Assembly: GCF_013141715.1 (NCBI RefSeq)
Contig: NZ_WHOA01000026.1
Coordinates: 1 to 42,956 of the forward strand
Direction of reading: 5' to 3'
Source of the DNA: Paenibacillus phytorum
Lineage (GTDB): Bacteria > Bacillota > Bacilli > Paenibacillales > NBRC-103111
DNA: 42,956 nt
This document shows, one piece after another, positions 25,725 to 38,104 of the stretch. Within the stretch, counting starts at the first letter, position 1; the number at the start of each line of letters is the position of its first letter. The notes beneath the pieces are model-generated. The model was not told where the DNA came from. It did no database searches and saw only the letters and a program-made list of their open reading frames with translations. Position numbers and translations under genes: made by a program.

Positions 25725-25796
25725 GTTAAAACATAGGGTTTAGCACTGTTATCAATAGTAATTCATATAAGCTCCATATTAGGGGGAATTAGTTCC

Positions 25797-26066
25797 ATGT
25801 CCAGACGTCCAGTCGTTGTGAAGTTGAGAACAGGACTTCATGCCAGACCTGCGGCATTGTTTGTTCAAGAGGCGAATAAATTTTCATCTGAGATCTTTGT
25901 TGAGAAAGATGAAAAGAAAGTGAATGCGAAAAGCATCATGGGAATTATGAGTCTTGCGATCAGTACAGGAACCGAAGTCTTCATAAGTGCAGAAGGTTCG
26001 GATGCCGAGCAGGCTGTAAACGCTTTAGTCACATTAGTTAGCAAGGAAGAATTGGAAAACCAATAA
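25797..26066 (+). CDS. HPr-family phosphocarrier protein (crh locus)
   Basis: 89-residue HPr fold protein. Both regulatory residues are present: His15 in TGLHARPA, the site phosphorylated by PTS enzyme I, and Ser46 in NAKSIMGIM, the site for HprK. It stands right after whiA, where B. subtilis has crh, but Crh has lost His15, so this protein could act as a full PTS phosphocarrier as well as a CcpA co-regulator. It has its own promoter and terminator. AGGGGGA precedes the ATG. Whether it is the only HPr of the cell or a second one cannot be decided from this window. Confidence 0.95.
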   Translation: MSRRPVVVKLRTGLHARPAALFVQEANKFSSEIFVEKDEKKVNAKSIMGIMSLAISTGTEVFISAEGSDAEQAVNALVTLVSKEELENQ

Positions 26067-26072
26067 TCCTTC

Positions 26073-26100
26073 AAAAGCTTCCTTTCGAGGAGGCTTTTTT
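26073..26100 (+). terminator. Terminator after the HPr-family gene
   Basis: 9-bp stem AAGCTTCCT (26075-26083) / AGGAGGCTT (26088-26096) with stable loop TTCG and T6. Confidence 0.92.
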
Positions 26101-26171
26101 GCGAGTGAAGTGGCCATAAAGTACAGCGAATTTTAATAAGTGTCAAATTTGTTAACAATTAGGGGAATTAG

Positions 26172-26198
26172 CAACCTTTTTCTCTTGTCGACGTCTAA
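26172..26198 (+). promoter_or_regulatory. ECF-sigma-type promoter of the stalk-domain protein
   Basis: A -35-like GCAACCTTTTTC (AAC at 26173-26175) and a -10-like CGTCTAA (26192-26198) are separated by 16 bases from AAC to CGTC. This matches the AAC-N16-CGTC layout of Bacillus ECF cell-envelope-stress sigma factors. No sigma-A promoter is evident nearby. Confidence 0.6.
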
Positions 26199-26278
26199 TG
26201 AACGTGGTCAACGAAGGAAAGGGCTATTTGCCATTTCTGCCGTGCTGCATTCAAATGCTAAAGGAGCCAGAGAAAAGA

Positions 26279-28048
26279 ATGAAATTGAATTCGCTAAAAA
26301 AAGAGGTTACCCTCCTGCTTGCGTTGATCGTGTTTCTTGCTAGTACGATCGTAGCACCGGCAGCTCACGCGGTATCGACAAGCTCGTCCTTCATTTTACT
26401 TTATATCGATAAGTCAGAAGCATTCGTGAATGAGGAGCAAATCCATTTGGAGTCTCCTTCTACAATTATCAATGGCAGTACATTCGTTCCTGCTAAGTTC
26501 CTTGGGGATACGATGGGTTTCAAGGTGGAATGGAATGATGCATCTCGGACCATTCAGATGACTCCTCCGGGCTACGACATCGTTCTCGATGCTGATCATA
26601 AGATTGTGACGACCAATGGGGTAGATACGCCTTTCAACACGGTTGCTGCGATCGTAAATGGGAAGCTTTTGGTGAAGCTAACTTGGTTAGCAGACTATAT
26701 GGGTGCGAAGTACAAATATAACAATGAACTCCGTCGAGTGGAAATCGTACACTTTAAGTCGCCTGAGGGTATCTACATTGACCAAGATAGCAACTCCAGA
26801 CCTGTAGCTAAGTTTGCGACAGCGAAGCCTACATACCGTCTTGGAGAGCCTGTGAAGTATCTCGATCTTAGCTATGATCCCGATGCGGAAGGTATTGCGT
26901 CCTATGATTGGGCAGGTAATCAGGAAGCCTTTTTCAAACCAGGTAAATATCCGGTTACTTTGACGGTTAAAGATGGTCACGGACATGTAAGTAAATTGTT
27001 CAAAAGCTTTGTAACGGTGGTAAATGAACCTTATTTGACTGAAGTGGAATACCCGATTTATATGAAACCAGTTGGCGGCTTTATTAAGTCGGACTGGGGC
27101 ACCATTTGGGCGCATTTCAATGAAATGGCTCCATTGCCTAAGAAAGTAACCGAGGTTCCAGGGCGTACGCTGCTAGTGAGCGACAGTCCGGAAGAGTTTA
27201 CAGAGAGTGGTATTCTGTACCGTGATAACATCAATGGCAAAGCGCGATTGTATGCCGATCACATCAATGGTACGAAGCAGAAGATGACCATGGCGATATT
27301 TGCAACGAATAACTCGGATAAACCGGTTAAGATCAAGACAACGAATAAAGGCGAGGTATATCCTTCAGTTTATGCGAATTTGATCGGTAGCGAAGCGTCC
27401 GTAGACTTCCTTTTAGGCAATGTGTACACTGACGAACTGACGGTTCCTCCTCATGAGACTTACGTGTATGCGAAGCTTCCGGATTTCTATCCGGGGCAGG
27501 GTGTGAACTTATTTTACGATGTGGAAACAGATGGTGAGCTGCAAATCTCGTTCGGTGTGACGGATCGCATGCTGACGCCAACGATTGCACAAGAGCTTCC
27601 GTTATTGGGCTTCACGGGCCACGTGCGTGGGACGTTCCCGATATCGGAGATTAAATGGGATATAGACGCCACAAGTTTCGCGAAAACATCGGTACTAACG
27701 ATTGGGGATAATAAGACGGATCCGTTCGTTAAAGGGTATGACGTGATGCGTAAGCAGAATGTGGAGAACGGCGGTAATTATGGCGTAGTCTATAAAATCC
27801 ATGCGGATAAACCACGCAAAATGGCTGTTATGATTATGGCCAAAGGCGGCGTGTTCAAAGGACCGTTCAAAATAAACGGTGAGATCATTCCGGTACCATA
27901 TTCCGGTGTCATTACGGCATTTGACGGAATGGAAGTGCTGGCTCGTACGACGGGTACGGAAGACGCGCTAGACATCGAGTTCACGCCTCCGGCAGGATCG
28001 GCATTCCCGATTGACCTGATTTTCTATCCATTGGATGAGAAGAAGTAA
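26279..28048 (+). CDS. Secreted protein with copper-amine-oxidase-N (stalk) and PKD-like domains
   Basis: 589-residue exported protein. The Sec signal peptide occupies residues 1-31 (basic n-region, hydrophobic core, APAAHA before cleavage). A copper amine oxidase N-terminal (stalk) domain follows at about 38-145 (INGSTFVPAKFLGD...WNDASRTIQM), then a PKD-like beta-sandwich at about 180-245 (VTLTVKDGHGHVSKL), then about 340 residues that I do not recognise. Stalk domains are abundant in Paenibacillus surface proteins; no oxidase domain is present. The ATG at 26279 has AAAGGAG 12 bases upstream. The ECF-type promoter suggests induction by envelope stress. Substrate and function are unknown. Confidence 0.85.
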   Translation: MKLNSLKKEVTLLLALIVFLASTIVAPAAHAVSTSSSFILLYIDKSEAFVNEEQIHLESPSTIINGSTFVPAKFLGDTMGFKVEWNDASRTIQMTPPGYDIVLDADHKIVTTNGVDTPFNTVAAIVNGKLLVKLTWLADYMGAKYKYNNELRRVEIVHFKSPEGIYIDQDSNSRPVAKFATAKPTYRLGEPVKYLDLSYDPDAEGIASYDWAGNQEAFFKPGKYPVTLTVKDGHGHVSKLFKSFVTVVNEPYLTEVEYPIYMKPVGGFIKSDWGTIWAHFNEMAPLPKKVTEVPGRTLLVSDSPEEFTESGILYRDNINGKARLYADHINGTKQKMTMAIFATNNSDKPVKIKTTNKGEVYPSVYANLIGSEASVDFLLGNVYTDELTVPPHETYVYAKLPDFYPGQGVNLFYDVETDGELQISFGVTDRMLTPTIAQELPLLGFTGHVRGTFPISEIKWDIDATSFAKTSVLTIGDNKTDPFVKGYDVMRKQNVENGGNYGVVYKIHADKPRKMAVMIMAKGGVFKGPFKINGEIIPVPYSGVITAFDGMEVLARTTGTEDALDIEFTPPAGSAFPIDLIFYPLDEKK

Positions 28049-28059
28049 GATGAAAAGAT

Positions 28060-28126
28060 AAGAGCCTTTGGAGATCCTAGTGATGCGTGCAGCATAACAC
28101 TGGGAGCTCAGGAGGCTCTTTTTTTT
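28060..28126 (+). terminator. Terminator after the stalk-domain protein
   Basis: Long interrupted stem starting AAGAGCC (28060-28066) / GGCTCTT (28114-28120), followed by T8, with further pairing inside. Confidence 0.85.
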
Positions 28127-28128
28127 GT

Positions 28129-28436
28129 GAACTTGTGGCGGCGGTGAGAGATGGGGAATAAGCTCGGAAATCGAATGATTCGAATGTGAAGTGATCTGAG
28201 AGGATGTTTTTCATCGTTAAGTGGAGGAGAAAGAGGGAGAGTAGTACTTTAACGATGAAAAACATGCTTAAGTAAGCAGGATCAGGGATTTAAGCGCGAA
28301 AATCGAGAGCTTATTGCTGGGTACAGACTGAGTTAGGCTCAGAAACCGCGCCTAAAGTAACCCCAAGCCACGATGAGGTTGGATTGTGTGGTCTGAGAAG
28401 TTGATTAGGAACTTACGGCGGCGGTGAGAAGGGGAG
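28129..28436. repeat. Non-coding segment bounded by direct repeats with an internal long inverted repeat
   Basis: Direct repeats of GAACTTNNGGCGGCGGTGAGA lie at 28129-28149 and 28409-28429 (two mismatches). Inside, ATGTTTTTCATCGTTAAGT (28204-28222) and ACTTTAACGATGAAAAACAT (28246-28265) are complementary apart from one extra base and form a stem of about 19 bp with a 23-base purine-rich loop. No gene fits. It may be a degenerate mobile element or a structured RNA. Confidence 0.65.
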
Positions 28437-28452
28437 AGTGGGGAGATCCAAT

Positions 28453-28504
28453 AAAAAAACCAGCCGCACGGCCGCTCGTTGAGCAGTCACTGCAGGCTGG
28501 TTTT
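28453..28504 (-). terminator. Terminator of clpP
   Basis: On the minus strand AAAACCAGCC / GGCTGGTTTT (10 bp, arms at 28495-28504 and 28456-28465) runs into a T7 tract. Confidence 0.88.
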
Positions 28505-28514
28505 ATGTTACAAA

Positions 28515-29096
28515 TTAGACGCGCTCGATGACTTTATCGATGAGTCCGTATTCGGCCGCTTCTGCAGCGCTCATGAAATTGTCGCGGTCTGTATCTTTTT
28601 CGATGCGCTCGAAAGTTTGACCCGTGCGCTCAGCTAGGATTTTGTTCAGGTTGTCTCTCATTTTCAAAATACGCTTAGCGCGGATTTCGATGTCTGAGGC
28701 TTGACCTTCAGCACCACCAAGCGGTTGGTGAATCATGACTTCGCTGTTAGGTAAAGCGTAACGTTTGCCTTTGGCACCTGCTGTGAGTAGGAATGCTCCC
28801 ATAGAAGCAGCCATACCAACGCAGATCGTGGATACGTCTGGCTTAATGAACTGCATCGTGTCAAAGATGGCCATACCGGCTGTAATGGAACCGCCAGGGC
28901 TGTTGATGTAAAGCGAGATATCTTTATCAGGATCTTGTGCGGCCAAGAAAAGTAGCTGAGCAATGATGGAATTAGCCACAACATCGTTGACACCCGTGCC
29001 TAAGAAAATAATGCGGTCCTTCAGCAAGCGAGAGTAGATGTCATACCCTCTTTCACCGCGCGCGTCCTGTTCGACGACCATAGGGATAAAACTCAT
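28515..29096 (-). CDS. clpP: ATP-dependent Clp protease proteolytic subunit
   Basis: 193-residue serine protease that assembles into a 14-mer and works with ClpX, ClpC or ClpE to degrade misfolded, regulatory and SsrA-tagged proteins. The catalytic triad is at the canonical positions Ser98 (GMAASMG), His123 (MIHQP) and Asp172. AAGGAGG precedes the ATG at 29096; the frame is open upstream to 29252 but runs through the promoter and operator, so it is not coding. Controlled by a CtsR box over the -35. It is a single-gene unit between its own promoter and terminator. Confidence 0.97.
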   Translation of the reverse strand: MSFIPMVVEQDARGERGYDIYSRLLKDRIIFLGTGVNDVVANSIIAQLLFLAAQDPDKDISLYINSPGGSITAGMAIFDTMQFIKPDVSTICVGMAASMGAFLLTAGAKGKRYALPNSEVMIHQPLGGAEGQASDIEIRAKRILKMRDNLNKILAERTGQTFERIEKDTDRDNFMSAAEAAEYGLIDKVIERV

Positions 29097-29183
29097 GAGA
29101 ATGACCTCCTTGGGGTGGGTACATGGTTTAAAAGATTGATGCGTGGAGTCAATGTCATCATAGAATAATGAAATTGATCTCCG

Positions 29184-29211
29184 TTGTACATACTGTTTAC
29201 AGTATCTACAA
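29184..29211. promoter_or_regulatory. Extended dyad at the start of the clpP transcript
   Basis: The palindrome ATACTGTTTACAGTAT (29190-29205) is extended by TTGTA/TACAA arms after one C-C mismatch. It covers about the first 20 bases of the predicted transcript (start near 29207), so it could be a 5' stabilising hairpin or a second operator. Confidence 0.6.
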
Positions 29212-29213
29212 GT

Positions 29214-29242
29214 ATGATAACGAAAAAACCTCTGAAGGTCAA
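29214..29242 (-). promoter_or_regulatory. clpP: clpP promoter
   Basis: Minus strand TTGACC (29242-29237), 17-base spacer, TATCAT (29219-29214): a good sigma-A promoter whose -35 lies within the CtsR box. Confidence 0.8.
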
Positions 29243-29253
29243 GAAAGGTCAAA
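29237..29253. promoter_or_regulatory. CtsR operator
   Basis: Tandem heptads GGTCAAG and GGTCAAA separated by AAA match the CtsR consensus RGTCAAA-NAN-RGTCAAA with one mismatch. It overlaps the clpP -35, so CtsR would block polymerase until heat or protein stress. Confidence 0.9.
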
Positions 29254-29262
29254 CTAACAAAT

Positions 29263-29290
29263 AAAAAAAATCAGCAAGGATGCTGATTTT
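29263..29290 (-). terminator. Terminator of tRNA-Arg
   Basis: AAAATCAGC (29267-29275) / GCTGATTTT (29282-29290); read on the minus strand it runs into a T tract of about eight. Confidence 0.8.
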
Positions 29291-29361
29291 GGCCATTCTG
29301 TTGTTGATCTCGCATTGATCAGGTGTTGATTTGAAGCTGATTCTGCTGTAATTCTTATGAA

Positions 29362-29433
29362 CGCGCCCGAAAGGAATCGAACCTTTATCTCAGGCTTCGG
29401 AGGCCTACGTCATATCCATTGGACCACGGGCGC
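29362..29433 (-). tRNA. tRNA-Arg (CCG)
   Basis: On the minus strand the acceptor GCGCCCG pairs CGGGCGC, the anticodon loop is CTCCGAA (anticodon CCG, codon CGG), and the T-loop is TTCGATT. CCA is not encoded. It stands alone between clpP and cggR. Confidence 0.95.
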
Positions 29434-29540
29434 ATAAAAAGTTAAAAAGTGAAGCAAGGGTTATTATATGTCAGACGCTCAGAAAAAGCAAGACAGTAAG
29501 CCCTTTCAGCCCATATTGGTGAAAAATGTTTGAACAAATG

Positions 29541-29569
29541 TTGAATCTGGAAAGATTATTGGTTATAAT
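29541..29569 (+). promoter_or_regulatory. Promoter of the cggR-gap-pgk-tpi-gpmI-eno operon
   Basis: TTGAAT (29541-29546), 17-base spacer, perfect TATAAT (29564-29569). Confidence 0.85.
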
Positions 29570-29582
29570 GAAAATGTAAGAT

Positions 29583-29632
29583 ATCAGAAAGCATTCACGC
29601 GGAACAATCTTCAGTGAATTCATCTTTCTGAT
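29583..29632 (+). promoter_or_regulatory. Long hairpin near the 5' end of the glycolytic mRNA
   Basis: ATCAGAAAG (29583-29591) pairs perfectly with CTTTCTGAT (29624-29632) and ATTCAC (29593-29598) with GTGAAT (29614-29619). It begins about 7 bases after the predicted transcript start. Confidence 0.65.
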
Positions 29633-29668
29633 GTGGGAATTGTGTAAGGAACTTTTTTTTCGCCCGGG

Positions 29669-29704
29669 TGGGACGCAAAATGCATACCCGGGACATAAAA
29701 CGTC
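29669..29704 (+). promoter_or_regulatory. CggR operator
   Basis: TGGGAC-N6-TGCA-N4-CGGGAC-N6-CGTC reproduces the B. subtilis CggR operator layout (CGGGAC-N6-TGTC twice, 4 bases apart). CggR bound here acts as a roadblock; fructose 1,6-bisphosphate relieves it. Confidence 0.88.
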
Positions 29705-29737
29705 CATCGACGGATCAGGAGCGTTATAAGTCGTCAT

Positions 29738-30760
29738 ATGAGAGAAATACTTGACATTCAGAAACAGCTCTTGCCGGATCTCATGGACATCATGAAGAAG
29801 CGGTACTCGATTCTACATCATATCTTAGTCTCCGGTGTTGTCGGACGAAGAACGTTAGCTTCTTCGCTCGAAATGACTGAACGCGTGCTGCGCGGGGAAG
29901 TTGATTTCCTTAAGGAGCTTGGACTTCTCGAATCGGATGCCACAGGGATGAAGATTAGTGAGTCCGGCCGTCAATTGCTTGAAGACATGCAGCCCATCAT
30001 TAAGATGGCTTTTGGATTGACGGACTTGGAGGAAAGTATTTCTAAGTCGTATAGCATCTCGCAAGTGATTGTTGTCCCAGGAGACTCCGACACTTCGGTA
30101 TTTACGAAGAAGGAGCTAGGACGTGCAGGTGCAGCAGCACTCCGCAAGTACGTGTCCAAAGATGATGTCATTGCTGTAACCGGTGGATCTACGATGGCGC
30201 AGATTGCGAATAACCTGGCGATATCCTCTTCCATGAAAGGCAGCTGGTTCGTACCGGCTCGCGGTGGACTTGGAGAAAGTGTGGATATGCAGGCGAACAC
30301 CATTGCTTCTATTATGGCCAAGAAAACAGGCGGGAAATACCGATTGCTGCATGTACCGGATCATCTCGGGGAGGAAGCGTACCAATCGCTTATCCAAGAT
30401 CCGCAAATTCAAGAAGTTGTTGACGCTGTTCGCAGTTGTCGCATCGTTGTACACGGTATCGGGGATGCTATGGTCATGGCACGCAGACGTAAGGTTGACG
30501 CCGAGACGACACGCAGTCTGGAAGCCGAGGGTGCTCTCGCAGAGGCGTTAGGGTACTATTTTGACCGCCAAGGAAATGTGGTTCACAAGATGCCAACCGT
30601 AGGGCTTCGTCTGGAGGATCTTCAGCGTATTGAAGTCGTTATTGGTGTAGCCGGCGGGAAGAGTAAAGGGGAAGCGATCGCTTCCGTACTTCGTCATGGA
30701 CAGGAAGATGTTCTTGTGACCGATGAGGCAGCAGCTTTGGAAATTATGAAGCATGTTTAA
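29738..30760 (+). CDS. cggR: Central glycolytic genes regulator
   Basis: 340-residue SorC/DeoR-type repressor, the same length as B. subtilis CggR. The N-terminal helix-turn-helix contains GRRTLASSLEMTERVLRGEVDFLKELGLL (about residues 36-64; typical winged helix). The C-terminal sugar-binding domain senses fructose 1,6-bisphosphate (GGSTMAQIA and GVAGGKSKGEAI loops). It represses its own operon by binding the operator 33 bases upstream. The ATG is supported by alignment with the known protein, although the nearest AGGAG is an unusually long 16 bases away, which may keep its synthesis low relative to gap. Confidence 0.95.
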   Translation: MREILDIQKQLLPDLMDIMKKRYSILHHILVSGVVGRRTLASSLEMTERVLRGEVDFLKELGLLESDATGMKISESGRQLLEDMQPIIKMAFGLTDLEESISKSYSISQVIVVPGDSDTSVFTKKELGRAGAAALRKYVSKDDVIAVTGGSTMAQIANNLAISSSMKGSWFVPARGGLGESVDMQANTIASIMAKKTGGKYRLLHVPDHLGEEAYQSLIQDPQIQEVVDAVRSCRIVVHGIGDAMVMARRRKVDAETTRSLEAEGALAEALGYYFDRQGNVVHKMPTVGLRLEDLQRIEVVIGVAGGKSKGEAIASVLRHGQEDVLVTDEAAALEIMKHV

Positions 30761-30835
30761 TAAAGACGAAAGACATCATAACGTATGCCTTCATCAGCTG
30801 CGTTTTGAAATATATAATTATTTATTTAATCTTAG

Positions 30836-31855
<1,020 letters not shown>

Positions 31856-31880
31856 TTTCATAAAGCATTAACTGGAAAAC

Positions 31881-31916
31881 CACATGAAGGGGAGAAGCGA
31901 TTCTCCTCTTTATGTG
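31881..31916 (+). promoter_or_regulatory. 16-bp hairpin between gap and pgk
   Basis: 31881-31896 pairs with 31901-31916 over all 16 positions (three G-U), capped by a GCGA tetraloop. No T-tract follows, so it is not a standard terminator. It may protect the gap mRNA 3' end or set the gap/pgk ratio. A TATAAT at 31937-31942 after it lacks a clear -35. Confidence 0.7.
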
Positions 31917-31979
31917 CGATTTACCCCTTTAAAGGATATAATCGGGAAGTAAACCATACACGTTCAGGAGGCTTTTACG

Positions 31980-33161
31980 ATGAATAAGAAAAGTGTTCGC
32001 GATGTTGAAGTAGCTGGTAAAAGAGTATTTGTTCGCGTTGATTTCAACGTACCTGTAGAGAATGGTCAAATCACCGATGATACACGAATCAGAGAAACAC
32101 TGCCTACGATTAAATTTTTAGTCGAAAAAGGCGCGAAAGTCATTCTTGCAAGTCACTTCGGACGTCCGAAAAGTCAAGTCGTTGAAGAACTGCGTTTAAC
32201 ACCTGTAGCTGCAAAGCTGGCTGAATTGCTTGGTCAATCCGTGATTAAAGCGGATGTATCGGTTGGCGAAATCGTGAAAGCGCAAGTGGATGCTCTTCAA
32301 AATGGTGACGTTCTCTTGCTTGAAAACGTTCGTTTCAATGAAGGCGAAGAGAAGAATGATCCTGAATTGGCAAAAGCATTTGCTGAGCTTGCAGATCTGT
32401 TCGTGAACGATGCATTTGGTGCAGCTCACCGTGCGCATGCTTCGACGGAAGGTATCGCACACTTCATTCCAGCGGTTTCCGGCTTATTGATGGAGAAAGA
32501 GCTTGATGTTCTAGGCAAAGCATTGAACAACCCAGAGCGTCCTTTCACAGCTATCGTTGGCGGATCCAAAGTGAAAGACAAAATCGCTGTTATTGAGAAC
32601 CTCCTGAACATTGCAGATAACGTCCTTATTGGCGGTGGTCTGTCCTATACATTCCTGAAAGCACAAGGTCACGAAATCGGTAAATCCCTCGTGGATAACG
32701 AGAAACTCGACCTAGCGCTTAGCTTTATTGAAAAAGCGAAAGAAAAAGGCGTTAACTTCTTGATTCCTGTGGATATCGTTGTTGCTGATAAATTCGGCGC
32801 AGATGCGAACACGCAAATCGTTGGCGTTGACGGCATTCCTGCGGATTGGGAAGGCATTGACATCGGACCGAAAACGCGTGAACTCTATGCAGACGTAATC
32901 GCGAAATCCAAGCTGGTTGTTTGGAACGGACCGATGGGCGTATTTGAAATTGAGCCTTTCTCCCATGGTACACGTGCTGTAGCACAAGCTTGTGCAACAA
33001 CTGAGGGTTACACCGTTATCGGCGGTGGCGATTCCGCTGCTGCAACAGAGAAATTCCACTTGGCTGATCAAATGAACCATATGTCCACAGGCGGCGGAGC
33101 TTCCTTGGAGTTTATGGAAGGTAAAGCATTGCCAGGCGTAGTAGCCTTGAACGATAAATAA
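31980..33161 (+). CDS. pgk: Phosphoglycerate kinase
   Basis: 393-residue monomeric kinase that makes ATP from 1,3-bisphosphoglycerate. The [11 protein letters not shown] motif near residue 20, the substrate-binding SHFGRPK, and the C-terminal [12 protein letters not shown] nucleotide region are intact, at full family length. CAGGAGG precedes the ATG. Codon bias matches gap and eno. Confidence 0.97.
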   Translation: MNKKSVRDVEVAGKRVFVRVDFNVPVENGQITDDTRIRETLPTIKFLVEKGAKVILASHFGRPKSQVVEELRLTPVAAKLAELLGQSVIKADVSVGEIVKAQVDALQNGDVLLLENVRFNEGEEKNDPELAKAFAELADLFVNDAFGAAHRAHASTEGIAHFIPAVSGLLMEKELDVLGKALNNPERPFTAIVGGSKVKDKIAVIENLLNIADNVLIGGGLSYTFLKAQGHEIGKSLVDNEKLDLALSFIEKAKEKGVNFLIPVDIVVADKFGADANTQIVGVDGIPADWEGIDIGPKTRELYADVIAKSKLVVWNGPMGVFEIEPFSHGTRAVAQACATTEGYTVIGGGDSAAATEKFHLADQMNHMSTGGGASLEFMEGKALPGVVALNDK

Positions 33162-33164
33162 TGA

Positions 33165-33941
<777 letters not shown>

Positions 33942-33942
33942 C

Positions 33943-36808
<2,866 letters not shown>

Positions 36809-36886
36809 TATTGAACATAATATAGGGATGTTTGAACGGAGTTCAAAGTCTCTCAGATTTAATTAAATACTAAGGGGGTCTGCTGT

Positions 36887-37597
36887 GTGAGCAACTGGGT
36901 GAAAACTATTTTATTTCTGATAGGTTCCGCGTTGCTCACGCACTGGATCCCTTCTTCTTTTTTTCGCAACTTAGACACGATGGTTCATGAGTTTGGGCAT
37001 GCTGTGGTGACCTTGGCGCTATCTGGGAAAGTGATGTACATTGAGCTCTACCAGGATCATAGTGGGGTTACTTATTCATCAATTACGAAGCAATGGGCGA
37101 TCATCCCGGTAGCCATAGCAGGTTATATAACGGCATCACTCTTTGCTTGGTTCCTATTCTCGGCTTATTCGAAGGGCAAGCAGCGTTTAGGTTTGCAGGT
37201 TATGATTGTGCTGTCCGCTCTCTCGTTAATTTTGTTTGTGCGGAATGGTTTCGGAATCATGTTCTTAGTTGGTTTCATTGCGCTGACAATAATTGTTCTG
37301 GCGCTTACGCCAAAGTGGTTGCGTGATTTCTACTACTTACTGCTCGCTTTCTTATGCTTAGAAGAGTCTGTGTTTGGCCCGTTCTCCTTGGTCATCTATG
37401 CATGGGGGAATGCGCGACAAGCGGGTGATGCCACCAATTTGGCATTGAATACCGGTATTCCGGCTATAGTGTGGGCCATCCTATTTACGCTTTTTGCATT
37501 GTGGTGTGCGAAACAGGCCGTGCAAGCTTTTTTAGGACGTAATAAGCGTGCAAGGAGCTCTAGCCGACAATCACCAACACCATCATACCGTGACTAG
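36887..37597 (+). CDS. M50-like membrane metalloprotease family protein
   Basis: 236-residue membrane protein with about six hydrophobic helices. HEFGH at residues 34-38 is the HExxH zinc motif of M50-type intramembrane proteases, lying at the start of a helix as expected. A second typical M50 motif (NxxPxxxxDG) is not obvious, so the third zinc ligand is uncertain. The C-terminus is basic (RNKRARSSSR). The GTG start has AAGGGGG upstream. It lies between eno and secG; its role is unknown. Confidence 0.78.
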   Translation: MSNWVKTILFLIGSALLTHWIPSSFFRNLDTMVHEFGHAVVTLALSGKVMYIELYQDHSGVTYSSITKQWAIIPVAIAGYITASLFAWFLFSAYSKGKQRLGLQVMIVLSALSLILFVRNGFGIMFLVGFIALTIIVLALTPKWLRDFYYLLLAFLCLEESVFGPFSLVIYAWGNARQAGDATNLALNTGIPAIVWAILFTLFALWCAKQAVQAFLGRNKRARSSSRQSPTPSYRD

Positions 37598-37624
37598 AAG
37601 AGGAACCACCAGGGTGCCTCCTTG

Positions 37625-37653
37625 TTGTATTGTAGGACGAACTGTGTTAAAAT
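37625..37653 (+). promoter_or_regulatory. Promoter of secG
   Basis: TTGTAT (37625-37630), 17-base spacer, TAAAAT (37648-37653). Confidence 0.65.
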
Positions 37654-37704
37654 ACTCATGCTAGTTGTATAAGGCAAAGAATAGGCAATTGGGGTGCTAA
37701 TAAC

Positions 37705-37941
37705 ATGGTAATCTTTATGAAAATTTTGTTAATCATAGCTTCGGTTGGATTAATTGCGATTGTACTTTTACAAAAAGGGAAAAGCGCAGGTTTGTCCGGT
37801 GCCATTTCCGGTGGTGCAGAACACTTATTTGGTAAGCAAAAAGCACGTGGTATGGAACTATTCATGTCCCGTTTGACAATGGTACTTGCTGCTGCATTTT
37901 TCATTCTTTCCATTGTCGTAGCATACGTTGTGAAGGCCTAA
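37705..37941 (+). CDS. secG: Protein translocase subunit SecG
   Basis: 78-residue membrane protein with two transmembrane helices (about residues 4-20 and 52-74) and the conserved central loop with [12 protein letters not shown]. It assists the SecYE channel during protein export. It has its own promoter and terminator. The secG-esterase-rnr-smpB order is typical of Bacilli. Confidence 0.95.
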   Translation: MVIFMKILLIIASVGLIAIVLLQKGKSAGLSGAISGGAEHLFGKQKARGMELFMSRLTMVLAAAFFILSIVVAYVVKA

Positions 37942-37956
37942 CACACATAAAACGAT

Positions 37957-37989
37957 AACAGCAGGGGAAATCTACTCCTGCTGTTTTTT
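37957..37989 (+). terminator. Terminator after secG
   Basis: 11-bp stem AACAGCAGGGG (37957-37967) / CTCCTGCTGTT (37975-37985) followed by T6. Confidence 0.92.
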
Positions 37990-38104
37990 CATTTTAAATG
38001 GGTGTTAGGAGTAGGAGCTGGTTACCATCGAGAGCAGAATTTACAAGTCGACAGAACCATTCTTTTGGTCAGGAAGTGGAGATAATCAAGAGACAGGCAT
38101 ACTG

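Noticed and set aside
29653..29660. T8 tract in the cggR leader as an intrinsic terminator
   Set aside because: No convincing stem ends directly before it; the nearest hairpin closes 20 bases upstream.
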